From contig NZ_JACGZW010000005.1 of the NCBI RefSeq assembly GCF_014145675.1, positions 310,001 to 374,000 on the forward strand: DNA of 64,000 nt. Reading direction: 5' to 3'. Numbering within the stretch: the stretch's first letter is position 1; every line of letters starts with the position of its first letter. The position numbers were made by a program, and so were the translations under genes. The notes beneath the pieces were generated by a model that had not been told where the DNA came from, made no database searches, and worked only from the letters and a program-made list of their open reading frames with translations. Of this stretch, positions 26,682-36,080 are shown one piece after another. The stretch is from Amycolatopsis dendrobii. Lineage in GTDB: Bacteria > Actinomycetota > Actinomycetes > Mycobacteriales > Pseudonocardiaceae.

Positions 26682-27485
26682 ATGGTTTCCGAGACTGGCG
26701 GCAATCAGAGCGTCGAGCGAGCCTCGGCGGTGCTCCGCGCCTTCACCCCCGGCCGTCCCGCGTTGCGCGTCTCCGACGTGGCGGCGGAGGTCGGGCTGGG
26801 CGTGTCCACCACGTCGCGGCTGCTCGCGACGCTCGAAGCGGCCGAGCTGGTGCAGCGCGATCCGGTGAGCCAGCTGTACGAGCTGGGCCCGGCGGTGCTG
26901 ACCATGGCGGGCATCGCGCTCAACAACGACCCGATCTACCGGCAGGCGCGCCCGGTCGCCCAGCGGCTGGCGTGGGAACTCGGGCTGGGCGCGAACGTCG
27001 CGGTGCGCCGCGGGGCGTCGCTGTTCTACCTGCTGAACGTCGAGGGCCAGCTGGCGCAGAAGTCGTTTTCCCTGATGGGCCAGCTCAATCCGCTGCACGC
27101 GACCGGCATGGGCAAGAGCCTCCTGCTCGACACCACCGCGCAGCAGCGCGCCGAACTGCTCGGCGCCGAACCGCTGCCCGGCTTCACCTCGCACACCCAC
27201 ACCACGCTCGACGCGCTCGGCGCCGATCTGGCAGCGGCCGCCGCCCGCGGCTACACCACCGAAATCGAAGAACTCGCGCTGGGCCGGGCCTGCATCGCCG
27301 CCCCGGTGCGCGACCACACCGGCGAGATCGCCGCCGCGATTTCGCTGTCCGGCGCGCTTTCCGCCATCGCGCTGGACGAACGCGAGGCCGAACTCGGCGC
27401 GCTCGTCGTCGAGGCGGCCGACACGGTCAGCATCGGGCTCGGCTACCTCGGCCCCGCCCACACTCCCTCCCCCGCCCGTCCGTGA
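26682..27485 (+). CDS. IclR-family transcriptional regulator
   Basis: A 267-residue regulator with an N-terminal winged helix (about residues 8-70: LRVSDVAAEVGLGVSTTSRLLATLE) and an IclR effector domain (about 80-250, with PLHATGMGKSLLL and RGYTTEIEELALGRACIAAPVRD). It is divergent from the dehydratase/aldolase/SDR operon and upstream of an MHS-family transporter, so it probably controls uptake and breakdown of one sugar acid. The ATG at 26682 is chosen for a standard IclR N-terminus; a start at 26622 would overlap the operator. Its stop codon lies inside the hairpin at 27479-27531. Confidence 0.85.
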   Translation: MVSETGGNQSVERASAVLRAFTPGRPALRVSDVAAEVGLGVSTTSRLLATLEAAELVQRDPVSQLYELGPAVLTMAGIALNNDPIYRQARPVAQRLAWELGLGANVAVRRGASLFYLLNVEGQLAQKSFSLMGQLNPLHATGMGKSLLLDTTAQQRAELLGAEPLPGFTSHTHTTLDALGADLAAAAARGYTTEIEELALGRACIAAPVRDHTGEIAAAISLSGALSAIALDEREAELGALVVEAADTVSIGLGYLGPAHTPSPARP

Positions 27486-27531
27486 AGGGCTCCTTGAGGG
27501 AATCTGATTCCCTCAAGGAGCCCTTCACGGA
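27479..27531. repeat. Long palindromic element (25-bp perfect stem)
   Basis: A perfect inverted repeat: arms 27479-27503 and 27507-27531 with loop CTG. It begins inside the last codons of the IclR gene and includes its stop. It shares the central core GGGAATCTGATTCC with the element at 32588-32642. It may act as a transcription terminator, but its size and recurrence suggest a dispersed palindromic repeat family. Confidence 0.8.
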
Positions 27532-27563
27532 ACGGTCCCCGCCGACAGACAACGAGGTCCGTC

Positions 27564-28859
27564 ATGACTGCTTTGGGAACTGCGGCTCCGGCGAAGGTTT
27601 CGCCGCGCAAAGTCGTGTTCGCCGCCGGCGCCGGCCACTTCGTGGAGTGGTTCGACGTCGGCCTCTACGGCACGCTGTCGGCCTTCATCGCCGACAACTT
27701 CTTCGCCGACGGAGACGCCACCGCCGCACTGCTGTCGACGTTCGCGGTGTTCGCCGCCGGGTTCGTCATCCGGCCGCTGGGCGGGCTGTTCTTCGGCCCG
27801 CTCGCCGACCGCATCGGCAGGCAGCGAGTGCTCGCGATCGTCGTGCTCGCCACGTCGCTTTCGACGTTCGCCATCGGCGTGCTGCCAACGCACCAAGCCG
27901 TCGGCACGCTCGCGCCGCTGCTGCTCGTGCTCGCCCGGCTGGTGCAAGGCTTCGCGGCGGGCGGCGAGACGTCCAGCGCGGTCACCGTCCTCTACGAGTT
28001 CGCGCCACCGAACCGTCGCGGTTATTACACCAGTTTCTCCAACACTTTCGGCTTCGCCGCCTTCGTCGTCGGCTCCGGACTCGCGCTGCTGCTCACCGCG
28101 ACGCTCGGCGACGCGACGATGTCCTCGTGGGGCTGGCGACTGCCGTTCCTCCTGGCCCTTCCGCTCGGCCTCGCGGGGCTGTATCTGCGGACGCGGCTCA
28201 CCGACACGCCGGAGTTCCACGACCTCGAACGCACTGGCCAGGTCGCCGAAAGCCCGCTGCGCGACTCCTTCCGCACCGGCGGCCGGGCGATGCTGGTGCT
28301 CGCCGGGCTGGTCGTGGTCAAGGGCGTCGCGCACTGGACACTGCAGACGTTCATGCCCAGCTACCTGCAGAAAACGCTGCACTTCACGAAGGTCGAATCG
28401 TTCGTCGCCGCGACCGTGTGCCTGGCTGTCGTGGCCGCGGCGGTCCCGGTCGCCGGTGCGCTCTCCGACCGGGTCGGCCGCAAACCGCTGCTCATCGCGA
28501 GCACCGCCGGGTTCATCGTGCTGACCTGGCCCGCGCTTGTGCTGATGTCGCTGGGAAATCCGGTGCTCGCCGTCGTCGGGATGGTGGTGCTGGGCCTGCT
28601 GATCGCCGCTTACGACGGCGCCGCGGGCGCGGCGATGGCCGAACTGTTCCCGCCGCGCATCCGCTCCGGCGCGATCGCGATCCCGTACAACATCGCGGTT
28701 TCGCTCTTCGGCGGCACCGCACCCTACATCGCGACCTGGCTCGTCGCCGCCACCGGCTACAAGCTCTCCCCGGCGTTCTACATCATGCTCGCCGCCGTCA
28801 TCACCCTCGTGACGGTGCTGCGCGGGATCCGCGAAACCGCCGGACCCCGCGCACGCTGA
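27564..28859 (+). CDS. MFS transporter, metabolite:H+ symporter (MHS) family
   Basis: A 431-residue, 12-helix transporter. Family signatures are GHFVEWFDVGLYGTLSAFIA at helix 1, RPLGGLFFGPLADRIGRQRV (motif A) and RLVQGFAAGGETSSAVTVLYE. MHS proteins import organic acids such as alpha-ketoglutarate, citrate, shikimate or proline. It is 78 bp downstream of the IclR gene, separated by the long hairpin. From context it may import the acid handled by the dehydratase/aldolase operon. Confidence 0.85.
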   Translation: MTALGTAAPAKVSPRKVVFAAGAGHFVEWFDVGLYGTLSAFIADNFFADGDATAALLSTFAVFAAGFVIRPLGGLFFGPLADRIGRQRVLAIVVLATSLSTFAIGVLPTHQAVGTLAPLLLVLARLVQGFAAGGETSSAVTVLYEFAPPNRRGYYTSFSNTFGFAAFVVGSGLALLLTATLGDATMSSWGWRLPFLLALPLGLAGLYLRTRLTDTPEFHDLERTGQVAESPLRDSFRTGGRAMLVLAGLVVVKGVAHWTLQTFMPSYLQKTLHFTKVESFVAATVCLAVVAAAVPVAGALSDRVGRKPLLIASTAGFIVLTWPALVLMSLGNPVLAVVGMVVLGLLIAAYDGAAGAAMAELFPPRIRSGAIAIPYNIAVSLFGGTAPYIATWLVAATGYKLSPAFYIMLAAVITLVTVLRGIRETAGPRAR

Positions 28860-28862
28860 ACC

Positions 28863-30020
28863 TCACGGCACGAGCAGCGTCGCCCGGTGCACCAGCCATT
28901 CCAGCGGACCGCGCCGCCGCCAATGCCGCCACGCCACCGACGCGGCCAGCATCACCGCGACCACCGTCGCCAGGAACACGAAGGAGTACGGCTTCGGCAC
29001 CAGCTTCAGGACCGCGAAATGTGCTGCGTACCAGGTGAAAGCCAGTCCGCCAGCAGCGGCGAGCGGCCACAGCGCACGACGGCCGAGCGGCTGGTCCAAG
29101 GCGATCAGCAGTCCGCCGAGCAGCACCATCGCCACGCCGATCATGAGCACGATGCCGAGCGGACTGGTCGCGTACAGCGATCCGTCCGGCGGCATCGCCA
29201 GCAGCACCTGCCACGGCATTCCAGGCGGCGGGGTCGTCGCGATCGCTTCGGCTCCGCCCAGCGGATAAGTCGCGATCCACGAACCAAGGATCGACGCGGC
29301 GGCGAGCACGAAACCGGTGTACAGCAACCGAATCCGGACCTGGTGCGCGCGAAGGTCGAGACGGCCGATCGCCATTCCCGCCAATGCCAGGGGCAGCCCG
29401 TACGCGACCTGGAAACCGCCGCCGAACAGCACCATCCCCTTGAAGAACTCGCCCCATTGTCCGGGATGCCCGAAGATCGCGAGCCCGCTCGCTGTTTCGG
29501 ACCCGGACATCATCCAGTCTGAATGGGCGTTGAACACCCAGAACGCGTAAAACGTCATCGCGGGCACGGCGATTCCGGAAAGAATGAACAACGTCCGCGC
29601 GCGCAGCCGGGTAAGCGGCAGCAGAAGCAGCAGGATCACCGAGTAGTACTCGATCACTGACATGCCGTACTCGTCGATCGCCAGGCTGAGCAGGAACAAC
29701 ACCGCTGCCCGGACCGCGAGCCTGCCGCGGGCGCGCCACCGCTCGTGCCCGGCGCACGGGGTCGCGCCGCCGGTCATCAAGGCCGCGGACAGCCCGAACA
29801 GCAGCACGAACAGGCTCATCGCGCGGGAGGACGTCTGCACGTTCAGCCACGTCAGGAACCCCGGGGCCGCGTCCGGCGGGCCGCCGTGCAGCCAGCCGCT
29901 CGCGAAGAAGTGCTCGATGAACACCCCGACGATCGCCAGCGCCCGGACCGCGTCCACGCCCAGCAGCCGTCCCTTCGGCACCCGGGTTTCCGCCGGGTCC
30001 CGCACCGTTTCCGTCCTCAT
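28863..30020 (-). CDS. DUF418 multi-pass membrane protein
   Basis: A 385-residue protein with about nine membrane helices. It starts with RLLGVDAVRALAIVGVFIEHF and contains SLFVLLFGLSAALM, ALAIDEYGM-like (here LSLAIDEYGM), LLYTGFVLAAASILGSWI and LAFTWYAAHFAVL, the pattern of the acyltransferase-3-related DUF418/DUF1624 membrane family. Its role is not known. The ATG at 30020 has GAGGAGT upstream. It converges with the MHS transporter. Confidence 0.82.
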   Translation of the reverse strand: MRTETVRDPAETRVPKGRLLGVDAVRALAIVGVFIEHFFASGWLHGGPPDAAPGFLTWLNVQTSSRAMSLFVLLFGLSAALMTGGATPCAGHERWRARGRLAVRAAVLFLLSLAIDEYGMSVIEYYSVILLLLLPLTRLRARTLFILSGIAVPAMTFYAFWVFNAHSDWMMSGSETASGLAIFGHPGQWGEFFKGMVLFGGGFQVAYGLPLALAGMAIGRLDLRAHQVRIRLLYTGFVLAAASILGSWIATYPLGGAEAIATTPPPGMPWQVLLAMPPDGSLYATSPLGIVLMIGVAMVLLGGLLIALDQPLGRRALWPLAAAGGLAFTWYAAHFAVLKLVPKPYSFVFLATVVAVMLAASVAWRHWRRRGPLEWLVHRATLLVP

Positions 30021-30173
30021 CGGACTCCTCCCTGGTCGATTCCCCGCCAAGGTAGGAACGGCGGATCACCGGCCGCCGGGAATCGCGTCGCGGCGGCCCG
30101 GAGGAAACCCGTCGGTTTTGTAACAGCGCTCCCCGAGCGGCGCGCGGACGGCAAAATGGCTAATGTGCAAAGC

Positions 30174-30707
30174 ATGCGGAGGACAGTGGTCGCGGCGGTC
30201 GCGATGCTGTCGCTTACCGCTTGCTCCGATGTGGACGGTGTGCGCGTCGCCGGCCCCGCTCCCCCGGCGGCGGCCGCCCCGGCACCGGCGAACAACCCGC
30301 GCGGCCCGAGTGTGGACGCGGTCGCTCTGCTGCGTGCGGACCCCACGGTCAGCGCGAGGACGAAGGCGGCGCTGAGACCGTGTCCGTACGGTCCGATCGC
30401 CGGGTCGTATCCGGTCAGCACCGCCTACCACGAGCTGACCGGCGAGGTCGACGTCGTGGTGAACGTGTATCCGTGCGCCGCGGTCGGCGCTCCCGGCACC
30501 GGCAGCAGCGGCGCGACCGGAGTGCCGGTCAGCGCGTATCTCGGCGGCTACGTCTACACCGTCAACGGGAAACAGCTGTTCAGGCTGGAGAACTCCGGTG
30601 CGCTGCTGACCGTGCTCGACGGGCAGCTGGCCACCATGTCGGCGACCGGGCCGAACAACGGGGTCGCCCGCTACCGCTGGACCGGCAACGGTTTCTCGCC
30701 GGAGTGA
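30174..30707 (+). CDS. Secreted lipoprotein upstream of a two-component system (CseA-like position)
   Basis: A 177-residue protein with a lipoprotein signal peptide: MRRTVVAAVAMLSLTAC, with the lipobox cysteine at residue 17. A proline/alanine linker and a ~120-residue extracytoplasmic domain follow, including LTGEVDVVVNVYPCA and AYLGGYVYTVNGKQLFRL. I chose the ATG at 30174 because it gives a clean signal peptide; TAATGT (30161-30166) is a plausible -10, which would make the mRNA leaderless. It is followed after 8 bp by response regulator and kinase genes, the order of Streptomyces cseA-cseB-cseC. Homology to CseA itself is not certain. Confidence 0.72.
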   Translation: MRRTVVAAVAMLSLTACSDVDGVRVAGPAPPAAAAPAPANNPRGPSVDAVALLRADPTVSARTKAALRPCPYGPIAGSYPVSTAYHELTGEVDVVVNVYPCAAVGAPGTGSSGATGVPVSAYLGGYVYTVNGKQLFRLENSGALLTVLDGQLATMSATGPNNGVARYRWTGNGFSPE

Positions 30708-30715
30708 GAGGGGAC

Positions 30716-31387
30716 ATGACGCAGGTACTGCTCGTCGAGGACGACGACGTGATCCGGGAGGCTACGCAGCTCGCCCTCGAACGCGCCGGATTCCGGGTGT
30801 CGACGGCCGCGGACGGGCTCGCCGGGCTCGACCGGTTCCGGGCGCAGCCGCCGGACGTGGCGTTGCTCGACGTGATGCTGCCCGGGCTCAACGGCGTCAG
30901 CCTGTGCCGCCGGATCCGCGAGGAAAGCCGGGTGCCGGTGCTGATGGTCTCCGCGCGGGACGATTCGGTCGACGTCGTGCTCGGGCTCGAAGCCGGCGCC
31001 GACGACTACGTCACCAAACCGTTCGACACCTCGGTGCTGATCGCGCGGATCCAGGCGGTGCTGCGGCGAAGCGGCTGGTCCGGGCCCGAGGAGGACGCGT
31101 TCGTCCGCTTCGGCGACCTCGAAATCGACCGCGCCGGACTGGACGTGCGCCGGGCAGGCCAGCCGGTGGACCTGACCCCCACCGAACTGCGGCTGCTGCT
31201 GCGCTTCGCCGAATCGCCCGGCACCGTGCTCAGCCGGGACACGCTGCTGGCCAGCGTCTGGGATTACGCGTGGGGCGGCGATACGCGAGTGGTCGACGTC
31301 CACGTGCAGCGGCTGCGCGTGAAGATCGGTCAGGAACGGCTGCAGACCGTGCGCGGCTTCGGATACAAGCTCCGCGCCGAGCCGTGA
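30716..31387 (+). CDS. OmpR/PhoB-family response regulator
   Basis: A 223-residue response regulator. The receiver domain (about residues 3-115) has the acidic pair EDD, the phosphorylated aspartate D52 in VALLDVMLPG, the threonine/serine in LMVSARD and the lysine in DYVTKPFD. The DNA-binding winged helix (about 130-220) carries LTPTELRLLLRF and VVDVHVQRLRVKIG. GAGGGGAC precedes the ATG. Its stop overlaps the GTG start of the kinase (GTGA). Confidence 0.92.
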   Translation: MTQVLLVEDDDVIREATQLALERAGFRVSTAADGLAGLDRFRAQPPDVALLDVMLPGLNGVSLCRRIREESRVPVLMVSARDDSVDVVLGLEAGADDYVTKPFDTSVLIARIQAVLRRSGWSGPEEDAFVRFGDLEIDRAGLDVRRAGQPVDLTPTELRLLLRFAESPGTVLSRDTLLASVWDYAWGGDTRVVDVHVQRLRVKIGQERLQTVRGFGYKLRAEP

Positions 31388-32574
31388 AACTCTTCCCGGC
31401 CACCCTCCGGTGGCGGCTGACCGCGGCGGTGACCCTCGTGTCCGCCGCCGTCGCTCTGACGCTGAGTTTGCTGGTGCACCAGCAATTCGCGCGCACGCAG
31501 GCCGACCAAGCGCGGCACGCGCAGGACGAGTGGATCCAGCTGCTGCTGCGCAACCCCGGGGTCGACGGCCAGTTCGACGATCCGACGCTGCCCGCTCCGC
31601 TGCGCGACGCTGTGCGCGGCGGGAACCGGGCGACCTATTTGGACGGACCAGTCTTGTGGGCAGCCGCCGAAACCGGCGGGCACGTCGTCTCGGTGCGGGT
31701 CAGTTACGCGGCGCAAACGCAGGCACTGGCCACTTTGGACCGGGAGCTGCTGGCGGGTTCCGCTGTCGTGACCGTCGCCGGGGCATTGCTGGGCGTCGTG
31801 CTCGGTGCGGGGATGGCACGTCGGCTGCGGCGGGCCGCTGACGCTGCCCGCGACGTCGCGAACGGCACTCGGGCCCGGGTACGCGACGCGATCGGCCCGC
31901 GCCCGCGCGACGAAGCGGCCGACCTCGCGCAGGCGGTGGACGCGATGGCGGACGCGTTGCAGGCGCGATTGGCCGCCGAGCAACGGGTCACCGCGGACAT
32001 CGCGCACGAGCTGCGGACTCCGGTGACCGGTTTGGTCACCGCGGCTGAGCTGCTGCCGCCCGGACGTCCGGCGGAGCTGGTCCGCGACCGGGTCGCCGCG
32101 CTGCGGTCGCTGGTGGAGGACGTGCTGGAGGTGGCTCGCTTGGACACCGCCGCCGAGCGGGCGGATCTGGCGGACCTCGATCTGGCGGAGTTCGTCCGGC
32201 GGCGGGTGCCGGACGCGGCGGCCCCGGTCGCGGTCCGGGTGCGGACCGATCCCCGGCGGCTGGAACGGATCCTGGCGAACCTGCTGTCGAACGCGGCCAA
32301 GCACGGGGCCCCGCCGGTGACGGTCGAGGTGGACGGCCCGTGCGTGGTGGTCAGCGATCGCGGGCCCGGGTATCCGGAGGTGCTGCTCCGGGAGGGGCCC
32401 GCGCGGTTCCGGACCGGCGCGGACTCGCGGGGCGGCGGGCACGGGCTGGGGTTGACGATCGCCGTCGCGCAGGCGCGGGTGCTGGGAGCGGAGCTGGAAT
32501 TCGCGAACCTCCCGGACGGCGGGGCACGGGCGGTGCTGCGGCTGCCGGAGACGGCCGGACCGGGCAGCGCGTGA
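31384..32574 (+). CDS. Membrane sensor histidine kinase
   Basis: A 396-residue HAMP-type kinase. A first membrane helix (about residues 12-31), a short extracytoplasmic segment of ~85 residues, a second helix (about 122-143) and a HAMP linker precede the dimerisation domain, with the phospho-accepting H208 in DIAHELRTP. The ATPase domain shows the N box ILANLLSNAAKHG and G boxes SDRGPG and GGGHGLGLTIA. It pairs with the overlapping response regulator. The small sensor loop and preceding lipoprotein suggest monitoring of the envelope. Confidence 0.9.
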   Translation: MKLFPATLRWRLTAAVTLVSAAVALTLSLLVHQQFARTQADQARHAQDEWIQLLLRNPGVDGQFDDPTLPAPLRDAVRGGNRATYLDGPVLWAAAETGGHVVSVRVSYAAQTQALATLDRELLAGSAVVTVAGALLGVVLGAGMARRLRRAADAARDVANGTRARVRDAIGPRPRDEAADLAQAVDAMADALQARLAAEQRVTADIAHELRTPVTGLVTAAELLPPGRPAELVRDRVAALRSLVEDVLEVARLDTAAERADLADLDLAEFVRRRVPDAAAPVAVRVRTDPRRLERILANLLSNAAKHGAPPVTVEVDGPCVVVSDRGPGYPEVLLREGPARFRTGADSRGGGHGLGLTIAVAQARVLGAELEFANLPDGGARAVLRLPETAGPGSA

Positions 32575-32587
32575 TGGCTCGGCGAAG

Positions 32588-32642
32588 GTCCGTGCGGGGA
32601 CCCCTCCGGGAATCTGATTCCGTCAGGGTTCCCCGCACGGAC
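32588..32642. repeat. Imperfect long palindromic element
   Basis: Arms 32588-32613 and 32617-32642 pair with four mismatches around the loop CTG. The centre GGGAATCTGATTCC is shared with the element at 27479-27531, while the outer arms differ (GTCCGTGCGGGGA versus CCGTGAAGGGCTCC). It begins 13 bp after the kinase stop and may also end that transcript. Confidence 0.72.
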
Positions 32643-32775
32643 ACCGGCGGGGCCGGGCGGCCGCACAGCGGCTGCCGAGAGCCGGACGGAAGCTGTCCGG
32701 TTGTCGGTCTTCTCAAAGCCGCGGCGGGATGACAAGCTGCTCACCAGCCGGTCGTCTCCGCACCGGCTCGCATGA

Positions 32776-32789
32776 TGACAACGTTGTCA
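32776..32789. promoter_or_regulatory. LacI-type operator upstream of the GH92 mannosidase
   Basis: TGACAACGTTGTCA, a perfect 14-bp palindrome with the central CG step typical of LacI/GalR-family sites, 20 bp before the ATG at 32809. No LacI-family gene is in the window, so the regulator would act in trans. Confidence 0.6.
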
Positions 32790-32808
32790 GCCTGGAGGTA
32801 GCGCGTCC

Positions 32809-35800
32809 ATGTGGTCGCAGAAGAGACGGGTGACCGCGATCGCGGCGGCGGGCTTCGCGGTCGCCGGGCTGGTGTCCGGCACGACCGGGACCGCTAGCGC
32901 AGCGGCCGCAGATCCGGTGTCGCTGGTCAATCCGTTCGTCGGCACGCAGAACTTCGGCAACACCTTCCCCGGCGCCAGCGCGCCCTTCGGCATGGTGCAG
33001 GTCAGCCCCGACACCGGCGGTCAAGGCGGCTACGACTACCAGCAGAACTCGATCTACGGCTTCAGCCAAACCCACCTCTCCGGCGTCGGCTGCGGCGTGA
33101 TGGGCGAACTGCCGGTCATGCCGACCACGGGGGCCGTCGATTCCGTCGACAAGAACGCCTACAAATCCGAGTACAGCCACGACGACGAGAAGGCCGAACC
33201 CGGCTACTACCGCGTCGGGCTGAAGAAGTACGGCGTCGACGCCGAACTGACCGCCACCCCGCGCACCGGCTGGCAGCGCTACACCTTCCCCTCGACCGGC
33301 CAGGCCAACGTCCTGTTCAACACCGGCCAGGCGAACCAGTCGGTGAAGGATTCCGAGATCCACGTCGTCGGCGACCGGACCCTCGAGGGTCGCGTGCGCG
33401 CGGGCGGCTTCTGCGCCGGGCACGACGAGCACACCGTCTACTTCACCGCCACGTTCGACCGCCCCTTCGCCTCCTACGGCACCTGGCGCGGCACCACCCG
33501 CACCGCGGGCAGCCGCGACGCCGCGGGCACCGGCGGCAACGGCGCGTGGGTCAGCTTCGACGCGGCCGCTGACCACGATGTCGTCCTCAAGGTGGGGCTC
33601 TCCTACACCGGTCTCGCTGGGGCGCGCGCGAACCTCGCTGCGGAGACCAGCGACAGCTACGACTTCGACGCCACCCGCGCCGCGTTGCGCAAGCAGTGGG
33701 CGGACCGGCTCGGCGCGATCAAGATCAGCGGCGGCAGCACCGAACGCCAAACCGCCTTCTACACCTCGCTCTATCACGCGCAGCTGCACCCGAACCTGGC
33801 TGGCGACATCAGCGGCGACTACGCCGGTTTCGACGGCAAGGTCCACCGCGCCACCGGCTACACGCCGTACCAGAACTTCTCCCTCTGGGACACCTATCGC
33901 CCGCAGAACCAGCTGCTCGAAATGCTGGAACCGCAGGTAGCCCGGGACGTCGCGCTGTCGGTGGTGGCGATCGGCCGCGACGGCGGCTGGCTGCCGAGAT
34001 GGGCGCTGGCGGGCAGCGAAACCAACATCATGACCGGCGACCCCGTGACGCCGTTCCTCGTCGAGGCCTGGTCGAAGGGCTTGCTGGCCGGCCACGAAAA
34101 CGAGGCGTACGCGCTGCTCAAGAAGAACGCGACCAGCACACCACCCGCCGATTCGCCGTACAACGGACGCTCCGGCGTCAATTACTACAACGACCGCGGC
34201 TATATCCCGAGCGGCCTCGCCCTCGGCAAGGACTGCGCGGCCAAGGGCGGGGACAACGACTGCGAGCATCCGACGTCGGCGACCATGGAGTATTCCGCCG
34301 CCGACGCCGCGCTCGCGTTGATGGCCAAGGGTTTGGGCCACCAAGCCGACGCGCGCATGTTCGCCGATCGCGGCCAGTGGTACCGCAACGTCTGGAACGC
34401 CGCCGACAAGCAGTTCCGTCCGCGCACCACTGACGGAACCTGGCTCACGCCGTACAACCCGCTCGACGCCGACCACCAGTTCCACGAAGGCGGCGCCTAC
34501 CAGTACCAATGGCTCGTCCCGCAGGATCCGGCCGGGCTCGCCGAGCTGATGGGCGGCACGCAGGCGACCGAAAAGCGGCTCGACTCCTTCTTCGCCTACG
34601 GCAACCTCCTCAAGGACCCGGCGGGCACCGCGCGCGAGGACTGGATCGCCAGCCCGTACGACTACTACGCCAAGGCCACCTACAACCCCAACAACGAACC
34701 CGATCTGCTTTCCCCGTACCTGTACAACTGGGTCGGCGCGCCTGCGAAGACCGCGACCGTCGTCCGCGCGGCGATGACGCTGTTCACCACCGGCCCGGAC
34801 GGCATGACCGGCAACGACGACCTCGGCACGATGTCCGCGTGGTACGTCTTCTCCTCGCTCGGCCTCTACCCGACGATGAGCGGCGCGAATTTCCTCGCAG
34901 TGTCCAGTCCGCAGTTCGAATCGGCGACTGTCCGGATCGGACAGTACGAGGGTCGGCAAGGCGGCACGCTCACCGTCACCGCGCCGGGGGCGAGCGACGC
35001 GAACCGTTACGTGCAAAGCGTTTCGCTCAACGGCCGGGACGTACGGCAGACCTGGCTCGATTGGTCCGCGGTCGCGCACGGCGGCAAGCTCGATTATCAG
35101 GTCGGCGCGGCACCGTCGAGCTGGGGAACGCAGCCGGGCACGGAACCGCCGTCGGTGAACAAGGCGGCCGGCGACCAGCGCCGGCACGTGGACGCGGCGC
35201 TGCGGCCGAGTTCGGTAGTGCTGCCCCAGCAATCTTCAGCGCAGACTGTCCACTTGAACCTGGACGTGCTCGGCCAGAACCCGGGAGCGCAGCCGGTCTT
35301 CGTGACCTCGTCGGCACCGTCGGGGTGGCGAGTGCAGACCGACCAGTCGCAGCTGTTGTGGTCCTTCCGGCTGCCGACGCAGAAGACCGCACCGGTCACG
35401 GTGACCGTTCCAGCGAACACGCCAATCGGCACGTATTCAGTGCAGCTCAAGGCATCCGGTCCGGGAGCGAATACCGTCGCCCGCACCGCCAGCATCGAGG
35501 TCCGGGAACCGACAGTGTGCGCGACGACGTCCGGCACCCAGTGTGCGGTCGATCTCAGCCACGACCGCAACCACGACGGAACCGCGACTGTCGCAGCGTC
35601 GACCGAGGGCAACTTCGACGGCAGCGGCTGGAGTTATGACGCCGCTCTGATGCCTCAAGCCGGAACCTTCGTCCACAATGGAGTCGCCTACGCGGCACCG
35701 GATCCCGCTGGCACCGCGGCGAACTTCGTGGAAGCACGCGGGCAATCGCTGCTGCTGCCCGCCGGAAAGCACCAGGCGGTACAGCTGATCGGCTCCTCGC

Positions 35801-36075
35801 ACAACGGCCCGGTGTCCACTTCGCTGACCGTGCACTACAGCGACGGATCCAGCACTGATCTCCCGGCGACGTTCGGCGACTGGGCCGGTTCGACGCCGTC
35901 CGGCACGACCGTCGTGCTCGACCTGCCGCACCGGATCAAGGCGGGCAGCGGGGTCGACGGCCCGCCGGTGCGGCTGTTCGGCATCGCCTCCGCCGTGGAC
36001 GGCGCCAAGACCGTCCAGTCGGTGAGCCTGCCGGACGACCCGCGAGTCCAGCTCTACGCGATCACTCTCGCGTAG
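32809..36075 (+). CDS. Secreted GH92 alpha-1,2-mannosidase with accessory domains
   Basis: A 1088-residue exported glycoside hydrolase. A Sec signal peptide (about residues 1-31, ending ATASAAAA) is followed by the GH92 catalytic region (about 35-760), recognised by VNPFVGTQNFGNTFPGASAP, YGFSQTHLSGVGC, NEPDLLSPYLYNW and MTGNDDLGTMSAWYVFSSLG; the last two carry the acidic residues used by these Ca2+-dependent inverting exo-mannosidases. Residues ~800-905 look like a NEW3-type immunoglobulin-like domain, and ~915-1088 like a galactose-binding/NPCBM-like module. It should trim alpha-mannosides outside the cell. GGAGG lies 14 bases before the ATG. Confidence 0.88.
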   Translation: MWSQKRRVTAIAAAGFAVAGLVSGTTGTASAAAADPVSLVNPFVGTQNFGNTFPGASAPFGMVQVSPDTGGQGGYDYQQNSIYGFSQTHLSGVGCGVMGELPVMPTTGAVDSVDKNAYKSEYSHDDEKAEPGYYRVGLKKYGVDAELTATPRTGWQRYTFPSTGQANVLFNTGQANQSVKDSEIHVVGDRTLEGRVRAGGFCAGHDEHTVYFTATFDRPFASYGTWRGTTRTAGSRDAAGTGGNGAWVSFDAAADHDVVLKVGLSYTGLAGARANLAAETSDSYDFDATRAALRKQWADRLGAIKISGGSTERQTAFYTSLYHAQLHPNLAGDISGDYAGFDGKVHRATGYTPYQNFSLWDTYRPQNQLLEMLEPQVARDVALSVVAIGRDGGWLPRWALAGSETNIMTGDPVTPFLVEAWSKGLLAGHENEAYALLKKNATSTPPADSPYNGRSGVNYYNDRGYIPSGLALGKDCAAKGGDNDCEHPTSATMEYSAADAALALMAKGLGHQADARMFADRGQWYRNVWNAADKQFRPRTTDGTWLTPYNPLDADHQFHEGGAYQYQWLVPQDPAGLAELMGGTQATEKRLDSFFAYGNLLKDPAGTAREDWIASPYDYYAKATYNPNNEPDLLSPYLYNWVGAPAKTATVVRAAMTLFTTGPDGMTGNDDLGTMSAWYVFSSLGLYPTMSGANFLAVSSPQFESATVRIGQYEGRQGGTLTVTAPGASDANRYVQSVSLNGRDVRQTWLDWSAVAHGGKLDYQVGAAPSSWGTQPGTEPPSVNKAAGDQRRHVDAALRPSSVVLPQQSSAQTVHLNLDVLGQNPGAQPVFVTSSAPSGWRVQTDQSQLLWSFRLPTQKTAPVTVTVPANTPIGTYSVQLKASGPGANTVARTASIEVREPTVCATTSGTQCAVDLSHDRNHDGTATVAASTEGNFDGSGWSYDAALMPQAGTFVHNGVAYAAPDPAGTAANFVEARGQSLLLPAGKHQAVQLIGSSHNGPVSTSLTVHYSDGSSTDLPATFGDWAGSTPSGTTVVLDLPHRIKAGSGVDGPPVRLFGIASAVDGAKTVQSVSLPDDPRVQLYAITLA

Positions 36076-36080
36076 AGTCC

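Noticed and set aside
32713..35232. 839-codon minus-strand frame opposite the GH92 gene
   Set aside because: Valine/arginine/glycine-rich shadow; the plus-strand frame carries all GH92 signatures and a signal peptide.
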